A model generated the notes under the pieces. That model worked only from the letters and a program-made list of their open reading frames with translations, did no database searches and had not been told where the DNA came from. From Sinorhizobium arboris LMG 14919 (GTDB lineage Bacteria > Pseudomonadota > Alphaproteobacteria > Rhizobiales > Rhizobiaceae): a DNA stretch of 64,000 nucleotides. How positions within the stretch are numbered: position 1 is the first letter of the stretch; the number at the start of each line of letters is the position of its first letter. This document shows positions 48,308 to 55,796 of the stretch, piece after piece. The translations under genes and the position numbers were made by a program. Location of the stretch: positions 434,001 through 498,000 of the forward strand of contig NZ_ATYB01000014.1 of assembly GCF_000427465.1 (NCBI RefSeq), read 5' to 3'.

Positions 48308-48332
48308 AACGGGTCAGCCGCGATGGAGTTCC
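48308..48332 (-). promoter_or_regulatory. RpoE2/EcfG-type stress promoter
   Basis: On the minus strand GGAAC (48332-48328), 16 bases, CGTT. It stands about 26 bases before the 60-residue protein gene. Confidence 0.6.
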
Positions 48333-48388
48333 GGATGCGGGAAACCGGACCGAAACGGCAGCCGCGCGAGCGTCACTCAGTACGGGTA

Positions 48389-48643
48389 CTAACCGTAGAA
48401 AGGCCGCGCCCCGCGCTTGCACTTGATCTCTTCCCTGTACTCGTCGTCGTCCCATTTCCGCTCGATCTTGCAGCGACCGCGGCGATACTCTTCCTTGTAT
48501 GCTCCTTGCTCGTACCGTGGCCCGTCATGATACCCACGCCAGCGTCCGTGCCCGCTTTCGTCTTTCCAAGGGTCGGCCGATGCGTTGCCGGCACTGAGCG
48601 CGATAGCCACGCCGGTCGCCGCTGCTATCGTCATGATCTTCAT
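48389..48643 (-). CDS. Small secreted basic protein
   Basis: An 84-residue protein with a signal peptide (MKIMTIAAATGVAIALSAGNASAD, ~23 residues). The mature part is rich in Arg, Lys, Tyr and Trp (WKDESGHGRWRGYHDGPRYEQG) with two Cys (GRCKIERKW and IKCKRG). AAGGAG precedes the ATG. It is typical of rhizobial periplasmic small proteins; the function is unknown. Confidence 0.78.
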   Translation of the reverse strand: MKIMTIAAATGVAIALSAGNASADPWKDESGHGRWRGYHDGPRYEQGAYKEEYRRGRCKIERKWDDDEYREEIKCKRGARPFYG

Positions 48644-48779
48644 GGTCGGGCTCCTTCGTCATTCTCGTGGTGCCGGATCAACGCATCTTTGAGCGCTCGG
48701 TTTCGAAGATCGGCCCTGAACGCCGGATGAATGGCAGGCAACGAGCATGCTGCGAGGAGAGGGTATGGCGGGGCGCTCG

Positions 48780-48811
48780 ACAGGCCCGCCGGTCAGGACC
48801 GGCGGGCCTGT
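48780..48811. repeat. Perfect 15-base-arm inverted repeat
   Basis: ACAGGCCCGCCGGTC and its exact complement surround a two-base centre. It lies about 20 bases after the stop of the minus-strand lipoprotein gene and may stop or stabilise that transcript, but no T run follows on either side. Confidence 0.6.
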
Positions 48812-48831
48812 GTTCGCTGAAGAGCGTGAAC

Positions 48832-49287
48832 CTATACGGATGGCTTAGCCGTGCTCGTGTGTTTCCGCCTTTTTGGTTTGACCGCCTTCTCGGGAGCACG
48901 CTTTCCCAGCGGGACCAGTTCGATATGCGCAGGGTTGGGGTAATGGTCCAACGCCGCCCCAGTCGCTGCGTCCACACCCATTCCGATGACGCCGCCAATC
49001 AAAACATTTCCAGCAAATCCGGCAGCACCCGCGCCGACTACTTTTGTCCTGATCTCGATCGATCCCTTTTTGTAACCATCTTTCTCAGCATATGCGGTGA
49101 ACTCCGTGCGACGATTGACTTCGACCGTGCATGGAGAACGAGGGCAGTACTTTCCTGTAGAAGTACTTATACTTGCATCACTGGGTGACGATGTAATGGT
49201 TACGTTTTCCGTGGTTCCGCGGGTGATGGATCCGCAACCTGACACCGCAACCATCACGGTCAGCGCCGAAAATATTCTTAGGTTCAT
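48832..49287 (-). CDS. PEGA-like lipoprotein
   Basis: A 151-residue lipoprotein with lipobox VSGC (Cys18). The mature region (TITSSPSDASISTSTGKYCPRSPCTVEVNRRTEFTAYAEKDGYKKGSI) resembles a PEGA-type beta domain; a Gly-rich hydrophobic stretch (VVGAGAAGFAGNVLIGGVIGMGVDAATGAA) and a basic tail follow. It is similar to small lipoproteins near phage-like or envelope-stress genes. It marks the left side of the accessory segment. Confidence 0.8.
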   Translation of the reverse strand: MNLRIFSALTVMVAVSGCGSITRGTTENVTITSSPSDASISTSTGKYCPRSPCTVEVNRRTEFTAYAEKDGYKKGSIEIRTKVVGAGAAGFAGNVLIGGVIGMGVDAATGAALDHYPNPAHIELVPLGKRAPEKAVKPKRRKHTSTAKPSV

Positions 49288-49837
49288 GTTGATAGCCCCG
49301 ATTGCCCCTGGGTTCTTACAAAAGCAATCAATCGCTCTGCCCCCGATCTGTCTACTAGGAAATGCAACCGGAAGGAGATATTAACAACATGCTTTGCAAC
49401 GATGCTTGCTGTCCGCTGCCTGAGGAGCCGGGCACTGGGGCGTGAAGGGCGGCGAGGTGCTGTAGGTTGGCAAGATCGCTGCGGAAACATGCACGGGCAA
49501 ACTGTTCAGATGAGCAATTTCTAATGCTACCGAGCTTGAGACAGAGGCACTTTGATTGGAGCACCTGAGGCAACGGGCTCGGGCTACCTGGTGCACACGT
49601 TTGAAGCGAGCGCCCGAAATGGACAACGTCTCCTTCTACGGCGACAGTAGAGCAGATCGCTGTGTGGCCATCGCCGAGCTCACCGCCGACCCAATTCAAT
49701 CCGTCCGGCTCCTTCGTTACGCACGAGGGTGGCGGCTGCATGGACGCCACGCTGAACGTCATTCTCCGTGCGATTCTTGATGAGCGCATCGCGGCCTATC
49801 CGCGGCCCGACCGATCCGGCTGAAGCCAAAGGAGGGC
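49288..49837. other. Gene-poor region, probable debris
   Basis: There is no convincing gene in these 550 bases. Open frames on both strands have poor composition and no ribosome sites. A frame with MDATLNVILRAILDERIAAYPRPDRSG stops just before the next gene. I see no insertion-sequence ends. It separates core-like genes from the accessory segment. Confidence 0.4.
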
Positions 49838-50365
49838 ATGTCGAGCGGCAATCTCTCGCCCCTGGAGCGGAAAATGGGACACTGGTTGCTCGCATACGCC
49901 AATCTCGTTGAGCGCGAGCCCGAGAATGCCCTGAGGGAGGCCGAAGCGGCAATCGCCTTGGCACCGAACGACGCCTTTTTGGTTGGCACACTGGCCGAAG
50001 TCGCGGCCTCAGCAGGGGATTACGACAAGGCCGTATCGTGGGCAGACTTCGGCATCAGGAATGATCCAGCCAATGCGCTCCTTAGGTTCTTGAAGGGTTT
50101 CGTGCTGACAGCCGGTGGCAGGTATCAGGAATCGGATGAAGCTATGAAGACGCTGGGAGACTGGTTTGCGGGCATCCCTCTTGTCAGATCGATCAACGCT
50201 GTCAACCTGGGGAAGATCGACGAAGCCAAGAGCCAGATGAAGAAAGCTCTTGAGCTTGATCCGAGCTCGACTGCGGAAAAATGGAGACAGCTCACTTTTT
50301 TCGAGGATAACGTTCTGGACAGACAGGTGAGCGACTTGGTCACTGCAGGGCTGCCAAAAGGATAG
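49838..50365 (+). CDS. TPR-repeat protein, possible C-terminal fragment of an adenylate-cyclase-type protein
   Basis: A 175-residue soluble protein of tetratricopeptide-like helices (ENALREAEAAIALAPNDAFLVGTLAEVAASAGDYDKAVSWADFGIRNDPAN, then IDEAKSQMKKALELDPSSTAEKWRQL). The ending VSDLVTAGLPKG is typical of class III cyclases that carry C-terminal TPRs. AAGGAGGG lies before ATG 49838, so it may be translated, but the N-terminal catalytic domain is missing and upstream sequence is broken. It is probably a remnant. Confidence 0.5.
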   Translation: MSSGNLSPLERKMGHWLLAYANLVEREPENALREAEAAIALAPNDAFLVGTLAEVAASAGDYDKAVSWADFGIRNDPANALLRFLKGFVLTAGGRYQESDEAMKTLGDWFAGIPLVRSINAVNLGKIDEAKSQMKKALELDPSSTAEKWRQLTFFEDNVLDRQVSDLVTAGLPKG

Positions 50366-50752
50366 CTGATGAGGCCGTTTCAGTCGTAACCCTGGACGCG
50401 GCCTCGGCCGGGCTGAGATCAGTGACGTTTATCCTTGCAAAATTCGAAGGGGAAGCGCGAGTTGCGCCCCCATCATGGGTACGCTGTGCCATGGCGGGAT
50501 CGTTGCTTCTCAGATTACGATCTTCGCAAAGAGCGTGCCGATGCAGAATGTGGTAGCACCCATAGATTTAAGTGGGCTCAAAATGCCATATTTCGTTGCA
50601 ATGAAAATTTCGAGCATTGCTCGCATTGCGGACGCCCTCTCCTATTGCCACCCGCAAAAATTGCGATAACGTCGGATGCGCTGGCTGGGCCGTTCTCAAG
50701 CAGAACGGTTTCTGGGTCTGATCGATTGATCAGATTTTCGGTGGAGACTTTC
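50366..50752. other. Gene-poor region, nothing firm seen
   Basis: AT-richer than the core and without a convincing gene. The only longer frame (from 50435) has unlikely composition in its first 100 codons. GATCGATTGATCAGA near 50720-50735 contains small inverted repeats just before the tiny peptide ORF. Confidence 0.35.
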
Positions 50753-50839
50753 ATGGCTGATGTCCTGCATGATCAGTATTACAGTATTCCGCTCGACGAC
50801 GGAGAATTTGACGATATCGCCGGAGACGCCAAGGTCTAA
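50753..50839 (+). CDS. Tiny acidic peptide ORF
   Basis: A 28-residue peptide (MADVLHDQYYSIPLDDGEFDD...) with seven Asp and two Glu. GGAG lies 9-12 bases before the ATG. It is followed after 13 bases by a 63-residue membrane protein gene and then by a broken HlyD-type exporter subunit. It might be a precursor or leader peptide, or chance. Confidence 0.35.
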   Translation: MADVLHDQYYSIPLDDGEFDDIAGDAKV

Positions 50840-50852
50840 CGGGAATCAGATC

Positions 50853-51044
50853 ATGAACAATATCGCAAAACCCCTGATCAATTCCGTGATGACGTCCCTG
50901 GTCGTTTGCGGGCTACTTGCCCTGATAATGCCGTTGTTCCTGGAACGACCGGAAATCCCGGACTACAAGACGTTCCTCACGATGTTCGTGGTGATCGCAC
51001 TTGCATTGTCCGGGTACGAGTTGATCTTTAAACGAGATCGCTGA
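50853..51044 (+). CDS. Small two-helix membrane protein
   Basis: A 63-residue protein with two hydrophobic segments (INSVMTSLVVCGLLALIMPLFL and FLTMFVVIALALSGYELIF) and charged ends. ATG 50853 is preferred over the frame start at 50760, which would overlap the tiny ORF. The ribosome site is weak. It sits directly before the HlyD remnant and may have belonged to the same export locus. Confidence 0.55.
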   Translation: MNNIAKPLINSVMTSLVVCGLLALIMPLFLERPEIPDYKTFLTMFVVIALALSGYELIFKRDR

Positions 51045-51091
51045 CGTCAAACACGTAGCCATCTTTGACCGACCCCGAATAGCCAATGGCG

Positions 51092-51683
51092 TAAACACTG
51101 GCCCGGGACAATGTTTGCTGGTTGTTTATCGCCGCCACGATTGGCTTGGCAATATTCCTACTTACTGCGAACTTTTCACGTCGGGAACAAGCCGTCGGGT
51201 TTCTCACAGCCGAGCCACAAATCTCCCGGATCAATGCACCCAGGCCGGGTCGAGTGCAGCGCGTCGCCGTGCGCGAAGGCCAAGCCGTGAAGCGGGGTGA
51301 TGTCCTGATGTACATCGATTGGGAAACCCACTGCCGAAACAGAGCTGGGACGCCTGCAGGTCGCGGAACAAGAGCTGCGGCACCGCATCGAAGCGATAAG
51401 CGCCCAGGTCAATGCCAAAGGCGCGGAGCTGACCGAACGCGCGGCTGCCGTGGCCAAGCAGATCGATGCCGTTAAAGTAGGCTTCGGTCTCCAGCAGAAG
51501 ACCATTGCGACTCTTACGGAACAACTGACTGCGGGCAGGGCTCTGAGCAAGGCAGGTGCGGTGAGTGCAACCGAGATACAGAGGCCCGAAACCGAGCTTA
51601 GAAATGCACAGGTGACAGCGCAAAATCTGCAGTTCTCACTTGCTCGGCTTACCCGCACTGCGATGCTGCTGGATGAAGTCTGA
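51092..51683 (+). pseudogene. HlyD/EmrA-type membrane fusion protein remnant, frameshifted and truncated
   Basis: The first part reads LARDNVCWLFIAATIGLAIFLLTANFSRREQAVGFL, then a lipoyl-like RPGRVQRVAVREGQAVKRGDVLMYIDWET up to about 51327. The reading frame then shifts and continues as TAETELGRLQVAEQELRHRIEAISAQVNAKGAELTERAAAVAKQI (51330 on), a coiled-coil arm, until about 51656 where homology ends. The N-terminus is missing (stop at ~51089), and the C-terminal half is lost at the junction with the minus-strand binding-protein gene. It was once part of a peptide/bacteriocin or multidrug exporter. Confidence 0.7.
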
Positions 51684-52319
51684 CAGGAAGGTTGAAGCGC
51701 GAACGCACCTCCGATGCACGGCGATCGCCTGAGGCACTTTCGAGAACATCCCCTCGACAACGCGGAAGCCTGGATTCTCTTCGCAGAAACGTGACAGGGA
51801 CTCGGTCAAGCCGGCAGCCGCATCGCACTGGGAGGATACAAGCATGTCCAGGGCGGAGACGGGACTTTCGGTATGGAGGAGGATTGCATTTCTAATCCGT
51901 CGCTCAAGCTGCTTTGTATACGCAGCGGTTCTGGCGGCGGCGATGCGCACCCCTTCGACGTCGACATGCCCCACGCTACCTAAGGGGCTACTGTTTGACA
52001 CCAGAAAGCTGGCGGTCACCGTCATATAGGGGGGCGAGAAGGAGAACCTGTCGGCACGTGACGGATCGGAAGCAATGAATGCAACGTCCCACTCGTTGCC
52101 TTCGGCAGCCGCAAGAATGTCGGCAGCCGATCCATATCGAACCAGCGACAAACTGCAGTCGAGTTCTGCGGCAAGAGCGATCGCGATCTGCGCGCTCGGC
52201 CCTGCTAGAGAGCCTGTCACTGGATCGAGTTGGACAACTGCGGCATTCGACATGTTGACCGCCGCTCTGATGACTCCCGTCGGTGCGATTTCAGTGAGGA
52301 GTTCATCACGTTCCGGCAT
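51636..52319 (-). CDS. Substrate-binding-domain protein without signal peptide
   Basis: A 227-residue SBP family 3-like protein ([64 protein letters not shown]...[23 protein letters not shown]). The start MPERDELL lacks an export signal, so it is probably cytosolic, acting as a sensor or carrier rather than a periplasmic receptor. It overlaps the aldolase gene by 14 bases and closes the minus-strand operon. The last residues (AGKPSK) come from HlyD-side sequence, so the true C-terminus may have been replaced at an insertion junction near 51655. Confidence 0.75.
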   Translation of the reverse strand: MPERDELLTEIAPTGVIRAAVNMSNAAVVQLDPVTGSLAGPSAQIAIALAAELDCSLSLVRYGSAADILAAAEGNEWDVAFIASDPSRADRFSFSPPYMTVTASFLVSNSSPLGSVGHVDVEGVRIAAARTAAYTKQLERRIRNAILLHTESPVSALDMLVSSQCDAAAGLTESLSRFCEENPGFRVVEGMFSKVPQAIAVHRRCVRASTFLSDFIQQHRSAGKPSK

Positions 52320-53097
52320 CGCAGTACGCTCCTTGCGATGCAAATCGTGCCGCGAGTGCTTCCGATCCCCTTGCCAGAACAGCGACATCGACACCAACGG
52401 CAGTAAATAGTGTTCCTAGTGAGATGCACCGGGCCGCGAACTTCTCATCCGGGGTAAGAATGCCTGCAGGCTTGCCCAACGCTTTCAGGCGTTCGATCGC
52501 GTCGACGATTGCATCGACCACCTCCGGGTGGCTCGGTTGGCCTCTGTGTCCGAAACTCGCTGCCAGGTCTGCCGGTCCTACGAATACGCCGTCCACTCCC
52601 TCTACCGAGGCAATCGACTCGAGGTTGCCAAGCGCTTCCCGCGTCTCAACTTGCAGCAACAGGCAAATTTCCCGTTCTGCATTTTGCGCATAGTTCGCAA
52701 CTCGCCCGAAACGAGTGGCACGCGTCAGGGCGGAAACACCACGAATTCCATCCGGAGGATATCGCACCGCCGCGACTGCGGCTTTCGCCTCTTCCGCGTT
52801 CTGAACGTAGGGAATGAGCAGTGTCTGAACGCCAATATCCAGGAAACGTTTGATGAGAACGGGGTCGTTGATGGCCGGGCGGACGACGGGGGAAACGTCG
52901 TATGGTGCGACCGCTTGCAATTGCGGCAGAACGGTCAGAACGTCACCCGGAGAATGTTCCGTGTCGAACAGGAGCCAGTCGAAACCTGAAGGCGCGACGA
53001 TTTCCGCGGCGTAGTTTCCAGGGAGGCCACACCACAGGCCGATCTGACTTTGACCAGCAAGGAGCTTCTGCTTGAAACGATTGACAGGATGTTCCAT
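52306..53097 (-). CDS. hpaI: HpaI-family 2-keto-3-deoxy-aldarate/4-hydroxy-2-oxo-acid aldolase
   Basis: A 263-residue class II (metal-dependent) pyruvate aldolase. [14 protein letters not shown], the metal-ligand [38 protein letters not shown] and [18 protein letters not shown] are HpaI hallmarks (Glu and Asp metal ligands, catalytic His of DTEH). It should split a 4-hydroxy-2-oxo diacid into pyruvate and a semialdehyde. It follows the hydratase gene by 9 bases, the usual partner order. The gene name indicates family; the substrate here is inferred. Confidence 0.88.
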   Translation of the reverse strand: MEHPVNRFKQKLLAGQSQIGLWCGLPGNYAAEIVAPSGFDWLLFDTEHSPGDVLTVLPQLQAVAPYDVSPVVRPAINDPVLIKRFLDIGVQTLLIPYVQNAEEAKAAVAAVRYPPDGIRGVSALTRATRFGRVANYAQNAEREICLLLQVETREALGNLESIASVEGVDGVFVGPADLAASFGHRGQPSHPEVVDAIVDAIERLKALGKPAGILTPDEKFAARCISLGTLFTAVGVDVAVLARGSEALAARFASQGAYCDAGT

Positions 53098-53106
53098 CCC
53101 AGCACC

Positions 53107-53889
53107 TCACACGAACGACACGCCGAGGGAGCCAACAGGGCCGTAGTCGGCCTGAATGACATCACCTCTCGCGATATCGACAGGACGCGTGAAGGAGCCG
53201 GCCAGGACTATTTGTCCCTTCTTCAGGCCACCGCCCACAGCATGAAGTTTGTTGACCAGCCATGCGATGCCGGCTGCCGGATGTCCCATGATCGCCGCCG
53301 ACACGCCCGACTCCTCGATAATGCCGTTCTTGGAAAGAGTCGCTCCGACCCAACGGATATCAATATCCATCGGGCGAATTATACGGCCGCCAACGACGAG
53401 GGCGCCGAAAGCCGCGTTGTCCGCAATGGTATCGGTGATCGCTCGAGGGACTTCGGTCCGGTAGTCGATAATCTCGAGCGCCGGGACAACGAACTCGGTC
53501 GCACGCATGACGTCATAGATCCTGGTGCCAGGCCCCACGAGATCCTCACCCATAACAAAGGCCAGTTCGACCTCGAGGCGCGGCCTGATAAACAAGTCAG
53601 CCCTGATCTGCGCTCCGTCGTTGTAAAGCGCATCGTCGAGAATGCAGCCGTAGTCCGGCTCCGTCATCTTCGAAGCCATCTGCATTGCGCGTGACGTCAG
53701 GCCGATCTTATGCCCAACGATCCGTGCGCCCTTGGCGACCCTCGCCTCCGCCCATAAAGCCTGAATCCGGTAGGCGTCCTCGAGTTCGAGGTTCGGGTAG
53801 GTCTTGCTAGGCTGTATGATCGGCTTGCGCTCGATTTCAGCTTTGAGCAGCGCGTCTGCCGCGGCCCGGCGTTCTTCTTCGGTGATCAT
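53107..53889 (-). CDS. hpaH: HpaH/MhpD-type 2-oxo-3-enoate hydratase
   Basis: A 260-residue cytosolic hydratase of the fumarylacetoacetase-like fold. VGHKIGLTSRAMQMASKMTEPDYGCILDDAL, RPRLEVELAFVMGEDL (metal ligands) and AVGGGLKKGQIVLAGSFTRPV are family hallmarks. It adds water to 2-oxo-hept-3-ene-1,7-dioate-like compounds to give the aldolase substrate. It lies between the dioxygenase and aldolase genes (24- and 9-base gaps). Its co-operon with an intradiol dioxygenase is unusual, since it normally serves extradiol pathways. Confidence 0.88.
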   Translation of the reverse strand: MITEEERRAAADALLKAEIERKPIIQPSKTYPNLELEDAYRIQALWAEARVAKGARIVGHKIGLTSRAMQMASKMTEPDYGCILDDALYNDGAQIRADLFIRPRLEVELAFVMGEDLVGPGTRIYDVMRATEFVVPALEIIDYRTEVPRAITDTIADNAAFGALVVGGRIIRPMDIDIRWVGATLSKNGIIEESGVSAAIMGHPAAGIAWLVNKLHAVGGGLKKGQIVLAGSFTRPVDIARGDVIQADYGPVGSLGVSFV

Positions 53890-53913
53890 GTCGTTTGCTC
53901 TGCTGATCGTGAT

Positions 53914-54807
53914 TTATTTGATCGGGGGACGCGGCAAAACGGCTTCGCCGGGTTCCATGACATAGGTGTAGTCGAGCGAGAACCACGGACCAGGAATATC
54001 CGTTTCGGTCGGATGGGGCTCCTCATGGCGAATGAAGTCGCCGGTCAGGGCTGCCGTGACACCGAACTGAACATCGGAGTCGATGTTCGGGTCGCTGGGG
54101 TCGAAGACCTGGGAAATCAGCGTCTTGTATCCGTGCCTGAAGATCAGTGCGTGCAGGTGCGCCGGTCGGTACGGATGGCGTCCCTGAGCTTTGAGCAGGC
54201 GTCCGACCACGCCATCGACCGGTATGGGATACCCGACCATCTTGACGGTCCTGAACCAGAACCGACCTTGCTCGTCGGTCATGAATTTGCCGCGCAAGTT
54301 CATCTCGGCCTGGTCCGGGTCCTGGTTTTCATAAAGACCGACGGGAGATGCATGCCACACATCCACTTCCGCGCCGGCAATTGGCTTACCGTCGCGGTCA
54401 ACGACCCTGGCATGCACGAACAAGGGAGTGCCCGGCGTCTCGGATCGGATAATCGTCCCGCCATTTTCGACTCGCGGAGAGTTGAGGCGCCAGAATGGGC
54501 CCAGCAGCGACTGGGATGTCTCAGTCTGTCCTCTGTCACCATTGTTCAGGAGGCAGACAAGTGAAGACACGCCAAGAGAACCGGCCATCAGCACAAACTC
54601 GTTGTGGTGATCCGTGTGCAGCTTCCCGATCTCATTCAGTATGGCTGTCGCCTCCCGAAACTCGACCTCCGTCAGTCGAACCTCGCGCACGAAGGCATGA
54701 AGATGCTTGACCATCGCCACGAGGATTTCTCGCAGGCGGGGGTCTTCAGTGCGATTCATCACAGCAAGGACGGCTGGCGTCAGATCGCTTTCAGTTTTGA
54801 TCACCAT
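53914..54807 (-). CDS. Intradiol ring-cleavage dioxygenase (hydroxyquinol/catechol 1,2-dioxygenase type)
   Basis: A 297-residue non-haem Fe(III) enzyme. An N-terminal helical dimer domain (residues 1-100) precedes the catalytic domain with VDVWHASPVGLYENQ (first Tyr ligand), YPIPVDG (second Tyr) and YRPAHLHALIF (two His ligands). The pattern RPAHLHALIFRHGYKTLISQVFDPSDPNIDSDVQFGV is closest to hydroxyquinol 1,2-dioxygenases. ATG 54807 has GGGAGG upstream. It is the first gene of the minus operon, under a palindromic operator. Pyrogallol- or hydroxyquinol-like substrates are possible; I cannot tell which. Confidence 0.88.
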   Translation of the reverse strand: MVIKTESDLTPAVLAVMNRTEDPRLREILVAMVKHLHAFVREVRLTEVEFREATAILNEIGKLHTDHHNEFVLMAGSLGVSSLVCLLNNGDRGQTETSQSLLGPFWRLNSPRVENGGTIIRSETPGTPLFVHARVVDRDGKPIAGAEVDVWHASPVGLYENQDPDQAEMNLRGKFMTDEQGRFWFRTVKMVGYPIPVDGVVGRLLKAQGRHPYRPAHLHALIFRHGYKTLISQVFDPSDPNIDSDVQFGVTAALTGDFIRHEEPHPTETDIPGPWFSLDYTYVMEPGEAVLPRPPIK

Positions 54808-54838
54808 GTGGGCTACCTCCCGATGCCCGGCTACCAAA

Positions 54839-54857
54839 ATAATCGATTATCTGTCAA
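54839..54857 (-). promoter_or_regulatory. Dioxygenase promoter with GntR-type operator
   Basis: On the minus strand TTGACA (54857-54852) is followed after one base by the perfect palindrome ATAATCGATTAT (54850-54839). A near-identical arrangement drives the divergent gntR operon. It is the likely operator of the FCD regulator. Confidence 0.6.
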
Positions 54858-54991
54858 GGTCGCCGTACATTATCGCGGCGCCAATAAGCCGAGAGAAACA
54901 GCGCAGCAGCATGCTACGCGTTGATTTCATTACACATTAATCGCACAAAAAAGCTAAGGCTTGATTTTTTGCAGATTTCAGCGCGCTCAAG

Positions 54992-55020
54992 TTGACAGGA
55001 ATAATCGTTTATTATATCGA
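54992..55020 (+). promoter_or_regulatory. gntR operon promoter with operator
   Basis: TTGACA (54992-54997) is followed after three bases by ATAATCGTTTAT (55001-55012), one mismatch from the palindrome at 54839-54850, and an AT-rich -10 area. An operator between -35 and -10 implies repression by occlusion. Confidence 0.6.
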
Positions 55021-55058
55021 TCATCGACAATTAGTTCGGGGGAGCCTTGGGAGGAACA

Positions 55059-55796
55059 ATGGTACCGGATGACGACGGCGCATTTGCTCCGACGACAGAA
55101 GATGCTCCATCGTCTTCTGGCTTTCTTGACGACGGCAAAAACACAATTGGGAGCCAGCTTGCATCCCGCCTTCGTGAGGCGATCATCTCCGGCGAGCTTC
55201 AGGCCGGCAGCAAGATCAATCTCGACAAGGCGCGCAAGACGTTCAACGTAAGCCTCAGTCCGCTGCGTGAAGGGTTGGCGCGGCTGATATCGGACGGTCT
55301 AGTGGAGTTCGAGGACAATCGCGGCTACCGCGTCTCATCAATTTCCTTGGCCAATCTGGAAGAGATCACCACCCTGCGCGAAGAGTTTGAAGTCTTCGCG
55401 CTTCGCGAGTCCATGCGGCTCGGCGATGTGGAGTGGGAGGGCAACGTCATGCGCGCGCTGCATCGCCTTAACCGCACCGAACGTGACGCGGCTCGGCCAG
55501 AGACACTGGAGCGCTGGGAAGAACTCCACCGCGAATTTCATCTGACACTCATATCTGGCTGCGGGAAGCCGATCCTGCTCCATTTCTGCAGATTGCTTCT
55601 TAATCTCAACGACCGCTATCGCCGGGTGTTTCTGACCCGCACGTCGGGTGACCGCAACGTCAGCCAGGAGCACAGTGAGATTGCTCAGGGAGCCGTCGCG
55701 CGGGATCTGGACTATTCGTGCGACATGTTGCGTCAGCATATCCACCGCACGGGAACCAATCTGCGCAATCACCTCGCGACAAAGGGGATCTTGTGA
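55059..55796 (+). CDS. GntR-family (FCD) transcriptional regulator
   Basis: A 245-residue regulator with an N-terminal winged helix-turn-helix (IGSQLASRLREAIISGELQAGSKINLDKARKTFNVSLSPLREGLARLISDGLVEF) and a C-terminal FCD domain with its metal/ligand-binding Arg, Asp and His pattern (LREEFEVFALRESM, LHREFHLTLISGCG, HSEIAQGAVARD). ATG 55059 has GGGAGGAACA; an in-frame TTG at 55047 lies in that signal. It is the first gene of the plus operon, probably autoregulated and also controlling the divergent dioxygenase operon through ATAATCGATTAT-like sites. Confidence 0.92.
   Translation: MVPDDDGAFAPTTEDAPSSSGFLDDGKNTIGSQLASRLREAIISGELQAGSKINLDKARKTFNVSLSPLREGLARLISDGLVEFEDNRGYRVSSISLANLEEITTLREEFEVFALRESMRLGDVEWEGNVMRALHRLNRTERDAARPETLERWEELHREFHLTLISGCGKPILLHFCRLLLNLNDRYRRVFLTRTSGDRNVSQEHSEIAQGAVARDLDYSCDMLRQHIHRTGTNLRNHLATKGIL

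Noticed and set aside
49355..49789. 144-codon minus-strand frame in the gene-poor gap
   Set aside because: No start signal, irregular composition and many Ser/Pro/Leu; I could not match it to a transposase or any family.
50435..50839. 134-codon plus-strand frame containing the tiny peptide ORF
   Set aside because: The first 100 codons have poor composition and no ribosome site; only the last 28 codons look translatable.
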